A DNA stretch of 64,000 nucleotides from G963704535 sp963704535 (GTDB taxonomy: Bacteria > Chloroflexota > Chloroflexia > Chloroflexales > Roseiflexaceae): assembly GCA_963704535.1 (NCBI GenBank), contig OY969916.1, positions 4,092,001 through 4,156,000 of the forward strand, given 5' to 3'. Below the pieces are notes generated by a model. It ran no database searches. It was not told where the DNA came from and saw nothing but the letters and a program-made list of their open reading frames with translations. Positions 7,301-14,404 of the stretch are shown in pieces (the first letter of the stretch is position 1; every line of letters starts with the position of its first letter). Position numbers and translations under genes: made by a program.

Positions 7301-8284
7301 ATGATGACAGTCGGAATCGTGATCGGTTTCATCGCCTGGTTCCTGGTGCGCTATCTCGTCGCCGGCCTGTACACGGTCGATCAGAACGAGCGCGCGGTCA
7401 AGACGATCTTCGGGCGGGCCGACCGGCTACCGAAATCGACGTTGGAGGACCCATTCGCCGAGTACCTGCGCGAGGATGAACGGACGCGCTACGACTACCC
7501 GCAGGTACGGGTCATTCCCCCCGGTGGGCCATACTTTAAGTGGCCCTGGGAGCGCGTCTACAAGGTGTCGATCGCCACGCAGACGATCAATATGGCGGTT
7601 GACCCGGAGGACCCCTCGGCCAACCGGAACGGCACCGAGCTGGAGGCGGTGACCAAAGATCAGCTCAACATCGGCCTGACCGGGCAGATCCGCTACCGCG
7701 TCTGCGACCGAAACCTGTACGCCTACCTGTTCGGCGTCAAGGGGCCGATCGTCCATGTGATGGGCTATTTCGTCTCGATTCTGCGCGAGCGGATCGCCAA
7801 CTTCGAGGCGCCGGCCGCCAAGCTGCTGCCTGATGCCGCCACGCCGGACTCGGCCATTGTCATCGGCGTTTCGATCAACGACCTACGCAAAAATTTGCGC
7901 GATCTGAATGAGGTGATGGACCGCGAGTGCCTTTCTTCCGAGGCGCGCTACGGCATCACCTTCGACGCCTCGCTGATCACCGGCATCGACCCGCCGGTCG
8001 AGGTCGAGTCGGCGTTGGCGGCGATCAACACGGCACACAACCATGTCTCGTCGGATATCAGCCTGGCCCAGGCATCAGCCGACCAGAAGATCGTCCAGTC
8101 GCATCGGGCGGTGGAGATCGAGACGCTCAAAGCCCAGGCCGAGGTCGAGCCGCTGAAGGCCCTGGCCGCACAATTGACGACGCTGAAGCGCAGCGGCCCC
8201 CAATCGCTGGCGATCTACATGCGCAATGTGCGCCTGAAGCTGTACAGCCAGGCCCAGCGCATTATTCTGGAGGTGAAGGAATGA
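7301..8284 (+). CDS. SPFH/band-7 domain membrane protein (first of pair)
   Basis: The 327-residue protein has one N-terminal membrane anchor (about residues 3-24, VGIVIGFIAWFLVRYLVAGLY) and then a band-7 domain with the typical opening YTVDQNERAVKTIFGR. It continues with PPGGPYFKWPWERVYKVSIATQ and a helical C-terminal part rich in Ala, Glu and Gln, likely a coiled coil (EIETLKAQAEVEPLKALAAQ). Family members such as HflK/HflC and stomatins form large rings on the membrane and guide proteases or organise lipid domains. It overlaps the next SPFH gene by four bases (ATGA), so the two are translationally coupled and probably form a hetero-oligomer, as HflK and HflC do. Confidence 0.85.
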   Translation: MMTVGIVIGFIAWFLVRYLVAGLYTVDQNERAVKTIFGRADRLPKSTLEDPFAEYLREDERTRYDYPQVRVIPPGGPYFKWPWERVYKVSIATQTINMAVDPEDPSANRNGTELEAVTKDQLNIGLTGQIRYRVCDRNLYAYLFGVKGPIVHVMGYFVSILRERIANFEAPAAKLLPDAATPDSAIVIGVSINDLRKNLRDLNEVMDRECLSSEARYGITFDASLITGIDPPVEVESALAAINTAHNHVSSDISLAQASADQKIVQSHRAVEIETLKAQAEVEPLKALAAQLTTLKRSGPQSLAIYMRNVRLKLYSQAQRIILEVKE

Positions 8285-9216
8285 CAACGCTGATTATCGC
8301 CGTCGTGACCTTTTTTGCCTGCTTCATCCTGGTCCCGATGCTCCTGGCGTTTATACGCATGTTCGGGCTGTACGCGATCGTCAACGAGCGCACCTGCCAC
8401 GTGTATGTGCTGTTCGGCAAAGTCGTGGCGGTGCTGACCGAGCCGGGCTTGTACTTCCTGCCGCTGAAGATGGGGCCGGCGGCCTTCATTATCAACTGGG
8501 CCGGTCGCCGGCACGTGATCGACATGCGGCTCGACCAGGTCTACCTGCGTAGCCAGGCGGTGAACTCGGAAGAGGGCGCGCCGATGGGTATCGGGATCTG
8601 GTACGAGATGTTCGTCAGCGATCCGGTTGCCTACCTGTTCAAGAACACCGACCCGCGCGGCTCGCTGGCGGCCAACGTCAGCAACGCGGTGGTGCGCAAT
8701 CTCAGCAATATGCCGCTGGGCGAGATGCTGGAAAATCGCCACCCGATGAGCCAGGCCGTGCGCCAGGAAGTGTCGCCGAAGTCGCACGAGTGGGGCTACC
8801 AGCTCGGCTCGATCTATATCCGCAAGGTTCACTTCCGCGATGTGGAGATGATCCGCCAGATCGAGGCCAAGGTCGTCAACCGGCTGCGCCAGGTCACGTC
8901 GGCGATCAAGCAGGATGGCGCCAACCAGGTCAGCATCATCACCAGCACCGCCGAGCGGCGGGCGGCGATCGAGTTCGCGAAGGCCGAGGCTATGCGGCCA
9001 CGGATCGTGGGCGAGGCGCTGAACACGATCGCGGCCGACCCGGATGTGGCCAATGCGCTGTTCGAGATCCTGGAGACCCAGCGGATCACCGAGGGGCAGG
9101 CCAGCCTCACGCTGATGCCAAGCGGCAGCGCGCCACTGGCCAAGCTCCTCACATCCGGCGCCACGACCGACAATGGGCCGGCGGTGCGGGCGCTAGTGCC
9201 GGAAAGGCGAACGTAA
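8281..9216 (+). CDS. SPFH/band-7 domain membrane protein (second of pair)
   Basis: The ATG at 8281 overlaps the TGA of the previous gene and GAAGGA precedes it. The 311-residue protein has a membrane segment at about residues 3-28 and a band-7 domain starting at GLYAIVNERTCHVYVLFGK. The C-terminal helix reads QVSIITSTAERRAAIEFAKAEAMRPRIV, close to the stomatin/HflC oligomerisation region. It differs enough from its neighbour to be a partner rather than a recent copy. The gene ends just before a GCGTGTT repeat hairpin that separates it from the converging mutL gene. Confidence 0.85.
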   Translation: MTTLIIAVVTFFACFILVPMLLAFIRMFGLYAIVNERTCHVYVLFGKVVAVLTEPGLYFLPLKMGPAAFIINWAGRRHVIDMRLDQVYLRSQAVNSEEGAPMGIGIWYEMFVSDPVAYLFKNTDPRGSLAANVSNAVVRNLSNMPLGEMLENRHPMSQAVRQEVSPKSHEWGYQLGSIYIRKVHFRDVEMIRQIEAKVVNRLRQVTSAIKQDGANQVSIITSTAERRAAIEFAKAEAMRPRIVGEALNTIAADPDVANALFEILETQRITEGQASLTLMPSGSAPLAKLLTSGATTDNGPAVRALVPERRT

Positions 9217-9238
9217 GCCGCCCTACCACTTGCGTGTT

Positions 9239-9285
9239 GCGTGTTGCGTGTTGCGTGAGTCCGATTTACGCAACACGCAACACGC
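9239..9285. repeat. heptamer cassette GCGTGTT between converging genes
   Basis: GCGTGTTGCGTGTTGCGT at 9239-9256 is exactly reverse-complementary to 9268-9285; another GCGTGTT copy lies to the left. It fills the 72-base space between the second SPFH stop (+) and the mutL stop (-), so it probably acts as a shared terminator. Confidence 0.85.
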
Positions 9286-9288
9286 TCT

Positions 9289-11481
9289 TCAGGCCCCCAG
9301 CCGCCCAAACTGGCGCGCAAGCTGCTGGAGCGTCACCACAATCACCGTCGGGCGACCGTGCGGGCAGGTGCGCGGCCCCTGACAGCGCCCGAGCCCGTCG
9401 AGCAGCGATTGCTGCTCGACGGGGGTCAGCGTCTGCCCGGCCCGTACGGAGGTGTGGCAGGCCAGCGTCGCCAGCGTATGGTCGCGCTGCGCCACCAGCG
9501 TATCCCGCCCGCCCGCCTGGAGCTGATCGGCTAGGTCGCGCAGCGTGGTGGGGAGGTCCTCCGGCGCGATGGCCGCCGGCAGCGCTTGCACCAGCACCCC
9601 GTCGGTATCCTCTATCAGCGCAAAACCCCAACGCGCCAGCTCATCTGCGGCCTCCAGCAGCGCCTCCCGCGCGGCCGGCGCCAGCGCGACCGGCTGCGGG
9701 AGCAGCAGCGCCTGCGATTGGACCGCCCCAGCGGCGTGCTGCGCCAGCAGCCGCTCGTAGGTGATGCGCTCGTGCGCCGCATGCTGGTCGATCAGGTACA
9801 GCGCCCCCTCCGGCCCCTCGGCCAGCACGTAGGTTTGCGCCAGTTGAGCCAGGGCGCGCAGCGGCGGCAGCGCCCCGCCATCCTGAGCCTGCTCGCGCGG
9901 GCGGGCGACAGGGGGAGAGGGGGAGATGGGAAGAGGGGGAGAGGGAGTGAAGGGATGAAGGGGCCTCTCCCCTTCACCCTTTCTCCCTTTCACCCCTTCT
10001 CCTCCTCCGGCGGTCGGCTCCACAACAGCCGGCTCCACTGATACTGGCGACGGGGGCGCCAATTCGGGGGCAGAAGCCACGTCCGGCGGCAACGCGTGGC
10101 AGTCCTCCTGAGCCGCAGCAGCGGCGGGGGCCTGCGCCCTGGTCAGGGGGGGTGCCGGCGGCGCGGGCGGCTGCGGGCGCGTCTCCCGGACCTGGCGCGC
10201 GGCGAGGCGCTCGGCCGGGTCGTCATCGGCGGCCGGAGAGGGGGTGAGGGGGTGAGGGGGTGAAGGGGTGAAGGGGTGAAAGGGCCTCTCCCCTTCACCC
10301 TTTCCCCCTTTCACCCCTTCTCCTCCGGCGGTCGGTGGTCGGTGGTCGGCGGCGGGCGAGTCCAGCGGCAGGTCGGCGTCGAACGCGGCCTGGCGCTCAT
10401 CAGCGGGCGTCGCATCCAGGGGCGCGGCCTCCTCGGCAGCCGCTTCGTCTGATGTGCCGGTATCCCAGCCCTGAACGACGCCGGTGCCCTGGACGACCGG
10501 CCGGATCGCCAGACTCAGCGCGCGGGCGATATGCTGCGGGTCGCGGAACTTGACCTCGCTCTTGGTCGGGTGGACATTCACGTCGACCGCCGCCGGGTGG
10601 ACATCCAGCCGCAGCACCACGATCGGGAAGCGCCCTTTCATCAGCAGGGTGTGGTAGGCGTCTTCGATGATCGTCACGAGCTGCCCGCGCGGCACCACTG
10701 CCCGCCCATTGACGGTCAGGTGCATGGCCTCGCGGCTCCCGCGATGGATCGTCGGCGGCGAGACCAGCCCGCGCACGCTGACCGCCGCCAGCTCGTCGCC
10801 GTCGGCCCATTCCACTGCCAGCAAGGCCCGCGCAATATCGAGCCCGTAGATCGCCAGGACCGCGCCGGGCAGGTGGTCGCTGCCATTGGTGTGGAAGACC
10901 TCGCGCCCGTCGCGGGTGAGCGTGAAGCGCACCTGGGGGTAAGCCAGCGCGTACTGCGTCACCACGGCGGTGATCGCGGCCGCCTCGGCGCCAGGCGACT
11001 TGAGGAAGGCCCGGCGCACCGGGACGTTATAGAACAGGTTGCGGATGGTGAACGTGGTGCCGGGCATGCCGCCTTTGGCGGTGCGGCTCTGGATCACGCC
11101 GCCGGCGATGCGAAGCTCGACCCCCGCCGCCGCAGCTCGCGCGCGGGTCATGCAGGTGATCTGGGCGACGGCGGCGATCGAGGGCAGCGCCTCGCCGCGG
11201 AAGCCCAGCGTCTGGATGGCCCACAGGTCGTCGGCGGTGGTCAGCTTGGAGGTGGCGTGGCGCGCGAAGGCCAGCTCGATCTCGTCGGCCGGGATGCCGC
11301 CGCCGTTATCCTGGACTACCAGCTCCTCGATCCCGCCGCCGCGCACGCTCACGCCGATGCGCGTGGCCCCCGCGTCGAGCGCATTTTCGACCAGCTCTTT
11401 GACGACCGAGGCCGGGCGCTCGACCACTTCGCCGGCCGCGATCTGGGCCGCTACCAGCGAATTTAGAACCTGAATGGGCAT
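9289..11481 (-). CDS. mutL: DNA mismatch repair protein MutL with two repeat insertions
   Basis: The 730-residue MutL has the N-terminal GHKL ATPase motifs VENALDAG, DNGGGI, HATSKL and GFRGEAL. Its C-terminal dimerisation domain carries the endonuclease motif DQHAAHERITYE (DQHAxxExxxxE) and the CPHGRP zinc-site motif. It is therefore the nicking type of MutL used by bacteria without Dam/MutH. The start at 11481 (MPIQVLNS) is the family start. The linker between the two domains is unusually long and Pro-rich and contains two in-frame repeat cassettes (9909-10012 and 10234-10348), which encode peptides like GEGVKGRKGEGERPLHPF. These should be tolerated because the linker is disordered. No mutS is in the window. 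Confidence 0.95.
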   Translation of the reverse strand: MPIQVLNSLVAAQIAAGEVVERPASVVKELVENALDAGATRIGVSVRGGGIEELVVQDNGGGIPADEIELAFARHATSKLTTADDLWAIQTLGFRGEALPSIAAVAQITCMTRARAAAAGVELRIAGGVIQSRTAKGGMPGTTFTIRNLFYNVPVRRAFLKSPGAEAAAITAVVTQYALAYPQVRFTLTRDGREVFHTNGSDHLPGAVLAIYGLDIARALLAVEWADGDELAAVSVRGLVSPPTIHRGSREAMHLTVNGRAVVPRGQLVTIIEDAYHTLLMKGRFPIVVLRLDVHPAAVDVNVHPTKSEVKFRDPQHIARALSLAIRPVVQGTGVVQGWDTGTSDEAAAEEAAPLDATPADERQAAFDADLPLDSPAADHRPPTAGGEGVKGGKGEGERPFHPFTPSPPHPLTPSPAADDDPAERLAARQVRETRPQPPAPPAPPLTRAQAPAAAAAQEDCHALPPDVASAPELAPPSPVSVEPAVVEPTAGGGEGVKGRKGEGERPLHPFTPSPPLPISPSPPVARPREQAQDGGALPPLRALAQLAQTYVLAEGPEGALYLIDQHAAHERITYERLLAQHAAGAVQSQALLLPQPVALAPAAREALLEAADELARWGFALIEDTDGVLVQALPAAIAPEDLPTTLRDLADQLQAGGRDTLVAQRDHTLATLACHTSVRAGQTLTPVEQQSLLDGLGRCQGPRTCPHGRPTVIVVTLQQLARQFGRLGA
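9909..10012. repeat. in-frame octamer cassette inside mutL (linker)
   Basis: The plus strand shows a G-rich arm (GGGGGAGA and GTGAAGGG units) followed by a C-rich arm of CCTTTCACC-type units. It is read in frame on the minus strand as GEGVKGRKGEGERPLHPF and a Pro/Ser-rich stretch. The same peptide occurs again in mutL and in the cyclase at 15,046. Confidence 0.85.
10234..10348. repeat. second in-frame cassette inside mutL (linker)
   Basis: GTGAGGGG and GTGAAGGG units are followed by their complement (CCCCTTTCACCCC). A short GGTCGGT heptamer tandem lies at 10330-10348. Read on the minus strand it gives GGEGVKGGKGEGERPFHPF followed by a Pro/Ser/Thr stretch. Confidence 0.85.
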
Positions 11482-11601
11482 GACAGTACCTCGAACATTC
11501 GTGCAAACCACAGTATATCATACCGAATGCTGCGGCAGTGATCTATCCTGGGCCGGCTCGCGACGCAAGGATAACTATGCTCAATCGCAACTGTTTACAT
11601 G

Positions 11602-11688
11602 TAACGCAAAGGCGCAAAGATGCAAAGGTGCAAAGATGTCAGGGAGGCCCCTATCTTCGTGCCTTTGCTCCTTCGCGTCTTTGCGTTA
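11602..11688. repeat. GCAAAG octamer cassette, intergenic
   Basis: TAACGCAAAGGCGCAAAG and two more GCAAAG units (11602-11638) face their near-complement ending in CTTTGCGTTA (11658-11688). It lies in the 620-base region upstream of mutL, which otherwise holds the 42-bp tandem array. Confidence 0.8.
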
Positions 11689-11717
11689 AACCCCAAGTCT
11701 GAACAGTTACCATACCA

Positions 11718-12010
11718 CTTGGGCATGCCCCACCTGCCATGTCAGGCCCGCCCTACCACTTGGGCAATGTCCCACCTGCCATGTCCGGCCCGCCATGCCT
11801 CTTGGGCAATGTCCCACCTGCCATGTCCGGCCCGCCATGCCTCTTGGGCAATGCCCCACCTGCCATGTCCGGCCCGCCATGCCTCTTGGGCAATGCCCCA
11901 CCTGCCATGTCCGGCCCGGTATGCCTCTTGGGCAATGTCCCACCTGCCATGTCCGACCCGTCCTACCACTTGGGCAATGCCCCACCTGCCATGTCAGGCC
12001 CACCATGCCG
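11718..12010. repeat. minisatellite: seven tandem 42-bp units
   Basis: A unit beginning CTTGGGCAATG and containing CCACCTGCCATG starts at 11718, 11759, 11801, 11843, 11885, 11927 and 11969. The spacing is 42 bases (41 for the first). The inner units are almost identical and the outer ones have diverged. Because 42 is divisible by three and the unit has no stops, several frames on both strands stay open; one plus frame gives a 14-residue repeat with CPTC. No ribosome binding site supports translation. It is not a CRISPR array, as there are no unique spacers. Confidence 0.92.
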
Positions 12011-12104
12011 CCTGGTCACAGCAATAGCGTATCTAAACAGGACCTGTGGCGGTGTAACAGCAATGTTCGCGTAACTTTACAACATCGTAGAAAGGAACAT
12101 TTCA

Positions 12105-12893
12105 ATGGCCACCACAAGCATCGAGGAACGGTTACGGGAGGCACAGGTCGCGATCGGCAATGCGCTTGCCGACCCTGCGCTCCTGACGGCACTGGGGGAG
12201 TATGGCTACAATGCCACTCGCCTCCAGCAGGGGAGAGCGCTCCGCCAGCAAGCGTGGGCGCTGTATCAAGGGCAAAAGGGCGAGTATGGCGAGCTGTCCT
12301 CGGCCGGCGACGGGCTGGAAGCGGTTCAACAGCAGGCTCGGGCGACCTACATGCGCTATGTCAAAGTGGCGCGGGTGGCAATCGAAGGCGATCGTGGCGC
12401 GTCGCACAAGCTGGACCTGACGACCGGGCGCAAGCGACCCCTGGCGAAGTGGCTGGCGCAGGCGCAGCAGTTCTACACCCACGCATTGTCCAATGCCGAC
12501 ATTCTGGATAAGCTGGCCGAGTTCGGGATCACGCGGGCGATGCTGGAAGCAGGCCAGCACCAGGTCGACGCAGTGGGCGAGGGTGAGGCGGTATGGCGAC
12601 AGCGCCAGGGCGCCGCGCGCGACGCGACCAGGGTGCGCGACGAGTTGATCGCCGCGTTGGACGCCTGGATGAGGAACTTTACCAAGGTCGCGCGCGTGGT
12701 GTTCGAGGGTCGGCCGCAGTTGCTAGAGAAGCTCGGCATCAAAACGCGCAAGACACGGGCGGCCACCCGTGCCTCCGGCTCCACTGCCGGCAGCGAGGTC
12801 GCGTTCGACGCCGAAGCCACCACCCCCGTTCATGACAGCGCGCCACCGGCACCCGAACGCCGCAACGGGCACGCGATGGCGACCAGCCGGTAG
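12105..12893 (+). CDS. helical protein of unknown function
   Basis: The ATG at 12105 follows AAAGGAACATTTCA, an acceptable ribosome binding site. The 262-residue protein is almost entirely helical and shows two similar halves: ALADPALLTALGEYGYNATRL and VRVAIEG-like segments in the first match ALSNADILDKLAEFGITRAML and VARVVFEG in the second. This is an internal duplication of a four-helix-like unit. The C-terminal 40 residues are low-complexity (Ala, Thr, Pro). I do not recognise a named function. It lies after the 42-bp repeat array and is followed directly by a strong hairpin, so it is probably a single-gene unit. Confidence 0.75.
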   Translation: MATTSIEERLREAQVAIGNALADPALLTALGEYGYNATRLQQGRALRQQAWALYQGQKGEYGELSSAGDGLEAVQQQARATYMRYVKVARVAIEGDRGASHKLDLTTGRKRPLAKWLAQAQQFYTHALSNADILDKLAEFGITRAMLEAGQHQVDAVGEGEAVWRQRQGAARDATRVRDELIAALDAWMRNFTKVARVVFEGRPQLLEKLGIKTRKTRAATRASGSTAGSEVAFDAEATTPVHDSAPPAPERRNGHAMATSR

Positions 12894-12898
12894 CCGTG

Positions 12899-12939
12899 GC
12901 GTGGGAGCGGCGCCCTCACCCCTGGCGCCGCTCCCACGC
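12899..12939. terminator. 16-bp GC hairpin after the helical protein gene
   Basis: GCGTGGGAGCGGCGCC at 12899-12914 is exactly complementary to 12924-12939 around a 9-base loop, starting five bases after the TAG. A weak T-rich stretch follows. It fits an intrinsic terminator. Confidence 0.75.
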
Positions 12940-12965
12940 TGGTGTATTTCCACCCAACCCATATT

Positions 12966-13050
12966 TAGTATTAAGAGTTTATCCCAAAACCGTCCTTCGA
13001 TACGGCTACGCCTACTCAGGATGCGGCTTTGGGATAGGCTCTTAGTATTA
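12966..13050. mobile_element. 69-bp MITE with 8-bp target duplication
   Basis: The terminal inverted repeats AGAGTTTATCCCAAAACCG (12974-12992) and the complement of 13024-13042 match at 16 of 19 positions. The element is flanked by the direct repeat TAGTATTA at 12966-12973 and 13043-13050. It carries no gene, so it would need a transposase with similar ends elsewhere in the genome. The right target duplication supplies the stop codon of the desaturase gene. Confidence 0.88.
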
Positions 13051-14109
13051 GGCGCCCGATCGTTCCTCAGACCCGGCGCTCCGCGTTTGCTGGTCGTGGG
13101 CCGGCAGATCGCGCAGGCTGACCAACTCCTGGCGCTCCTCGTCCCACAGCTTCAGCGCGAAGGCGCTGATGCTTGTGCGAAGCGTGATCGTGGTCACCTC
13201 CTGGAACTTGGGGTGACTGAAATGGACCCGCTCCAGGTAGTAGTTCGGGATGCGCGGAGAAAGGTGGTGGACGTGGTGGAAGCCGATATTGCCGGTAAAC
13301 CATTGCAGCAGCGCCGGCAGCTTGAAGTACGAGCTACCTTTGATCGCTGCCTCCTCGTAATCCCACTCCTCGTGGTGCCGCCAGTAGGTGCCTTCGAACT
13401 GGTGCTGGCAGTAGAACATCCAGACCGCCGCTGAACCGGCGAAGAACACCACCGGCCCGTGGATGAGCAGATAAGCCTTGAGCCCGATCGTCATCCAGGC
13501 CACAGCGATGATCGCCAGCAGCGCGACATTGGTCAGGCGGACGCTCCAGCGCTCGCGCGCGCCGCTGGTGGCCAGCGTGAAGCGTTGGAGGACGACGAAG
13601 GAGTAGACCGGCCCGGCCAGCAGCAGCAGCAGCGGGTGGCGAAACAGGCGGTACTTGAAGCGGTCCAGGCGGGACATCTGGAGATATTCAGCCACCGTGA
13701 GCATCGGCACATCGCCATAGCCGCGCCGATCGAGATCGCTGCTCGTGGCGTGGTGCATGGCATGATCATGACGCCACTGGTAAAATGGTGTGAGGGTGAA
13801 AACGCCGCAGATGCTACCGATAATCGCATTGGCGCGGCGCGACGTGAAGAACGAGCCGTGGCCACAGTCGTGAAGAATGATGAAAATGCGAACCAGGAAG
13901 CCGGCGGCGAGCAATGCGAGCCCCAGCGTCAGCCAGTAGCTGTAGGCCAGGCTGAGCACCATGAGGTACCAGAGCAGCAGGTATGGAACAAAGCTGCTCA
14001 CGACTTGCCAGACGCTGTACCATGTGTGGGCGTGCTGATACTCCTGGGTTGCACGGCGCCAGGTTTTTGGTGCCGCCGCAGTGAAGGGCATCGGTGAGTC
14101 TTCGCGCAT
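13048..14109 (-). CDS. membrane fatty acid desaturase
   Basis: The 353-residue di-iron membrane enzyme should introduce a double bond into fatty acyl chains. The three histidine boxes are present: HDCGH, HAMHH and HHVHH, separated by hydrophobic segments typical of FADS-type desaturases (for example VSSFVPYLLLWYLMVLSLAY). The start at 14109 (MREDSPMPF) has AAGGAGAGG just upstream. The stop codon TAA lies in the right target duplication of the MITE at 12966-13050, so the last residues (SAGSEERSGA) may be those left after the insertion. It is a single-gene unit facing the cyclase operon. Confidence 0.9.
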   Translation of the reverse strand: MREDSPMPFTAAAPKTWRRATQEYQHAHTWYSVWQVVSSFVPYLLLWYLMVLSLAYSYWLTLGLALLAAGFLVRIFIILHDCGHGSFFTSRRANAIIGSICGVFTLTPFYQWRHDHAMHHATSSDLDRRGYGDVPMLTVAEYLQMSRLDRFKYRLFRHPLLLLLAGPVYSFVVLQRFTLATSGARERWSVRLTNVALLAIIAVAWMTIGLKAYLLIHGPVVFFAGSAAVWMFYCQHQFEGTYWRHHEEWDYEEAAIKGSSYFKLPALLQWFTGNIGFHHVHHLSPRIPNYYLERVHFSHPKFQEVTTITLRTSISAFALKLWDEERQELVSLRDLPAHDQQTRSAGSEERSGA

Positions 14110-14295
14110 GGTCCTCTCCTTAGCAAGAGCAGACACGAACAAAAACGGTCGCGCCGCCCATGTCGAAACCAGTCCAGGGGGAAAGTATGTCTATTGTACA
14201 CCTGAACTTAAATTGTTACACAATCGCCATCATATTGTTTGCGCTGTTTGCCCGCTTCGCATTCTATACTGACCCTGCGACAGAGACTGCCTGAG

Positions 14296-14331
14296 AAGGG
14301 AGTTTGAGGGGGCTGCCCTCAAGAATCCCTT
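14296..14331. terminator. GGGAGTTTGAGGG hairpin upstream of the cyclase gene
   Basis: AAGGGAGTTTGAGGG (14296-14310) faces CCCTCAAGAATCCCTT (14316-14331). The same hairpin sequence recurs at 21,801 and 23,954. Placed between the divergent desaturase and cyclase genes it is not an ordinary terminator and may be an attenuator or a repeat. Confidence 0.55.
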
Positions 14332-14404
14332 TCCGCTACCGCTCGTGAACGACACAGCTTTTCACAGAACTGTAAAGCACCAAAGAACCTTGCCAGAGGA
14401 TCCA

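Noticed and set aside
7123..7332. Small frames with a FSPGRAKNRREK peptide on both strands
   Set aside because: They arise from the perfect palindrome itself, which makes both strands encode the same peptide.
11718..12010. CRISPR array
   Set aside because: Units are contiguous and nearly identical with no unique spacers, and no cas genes are present.
11795..12511. Plus-strand frame starting in the 42-bp array with CPTC repeats
   Set aside because: It runs out of the array into an out-of-frame part of the well-supported gene at 12105 and has no ribosome binding site.
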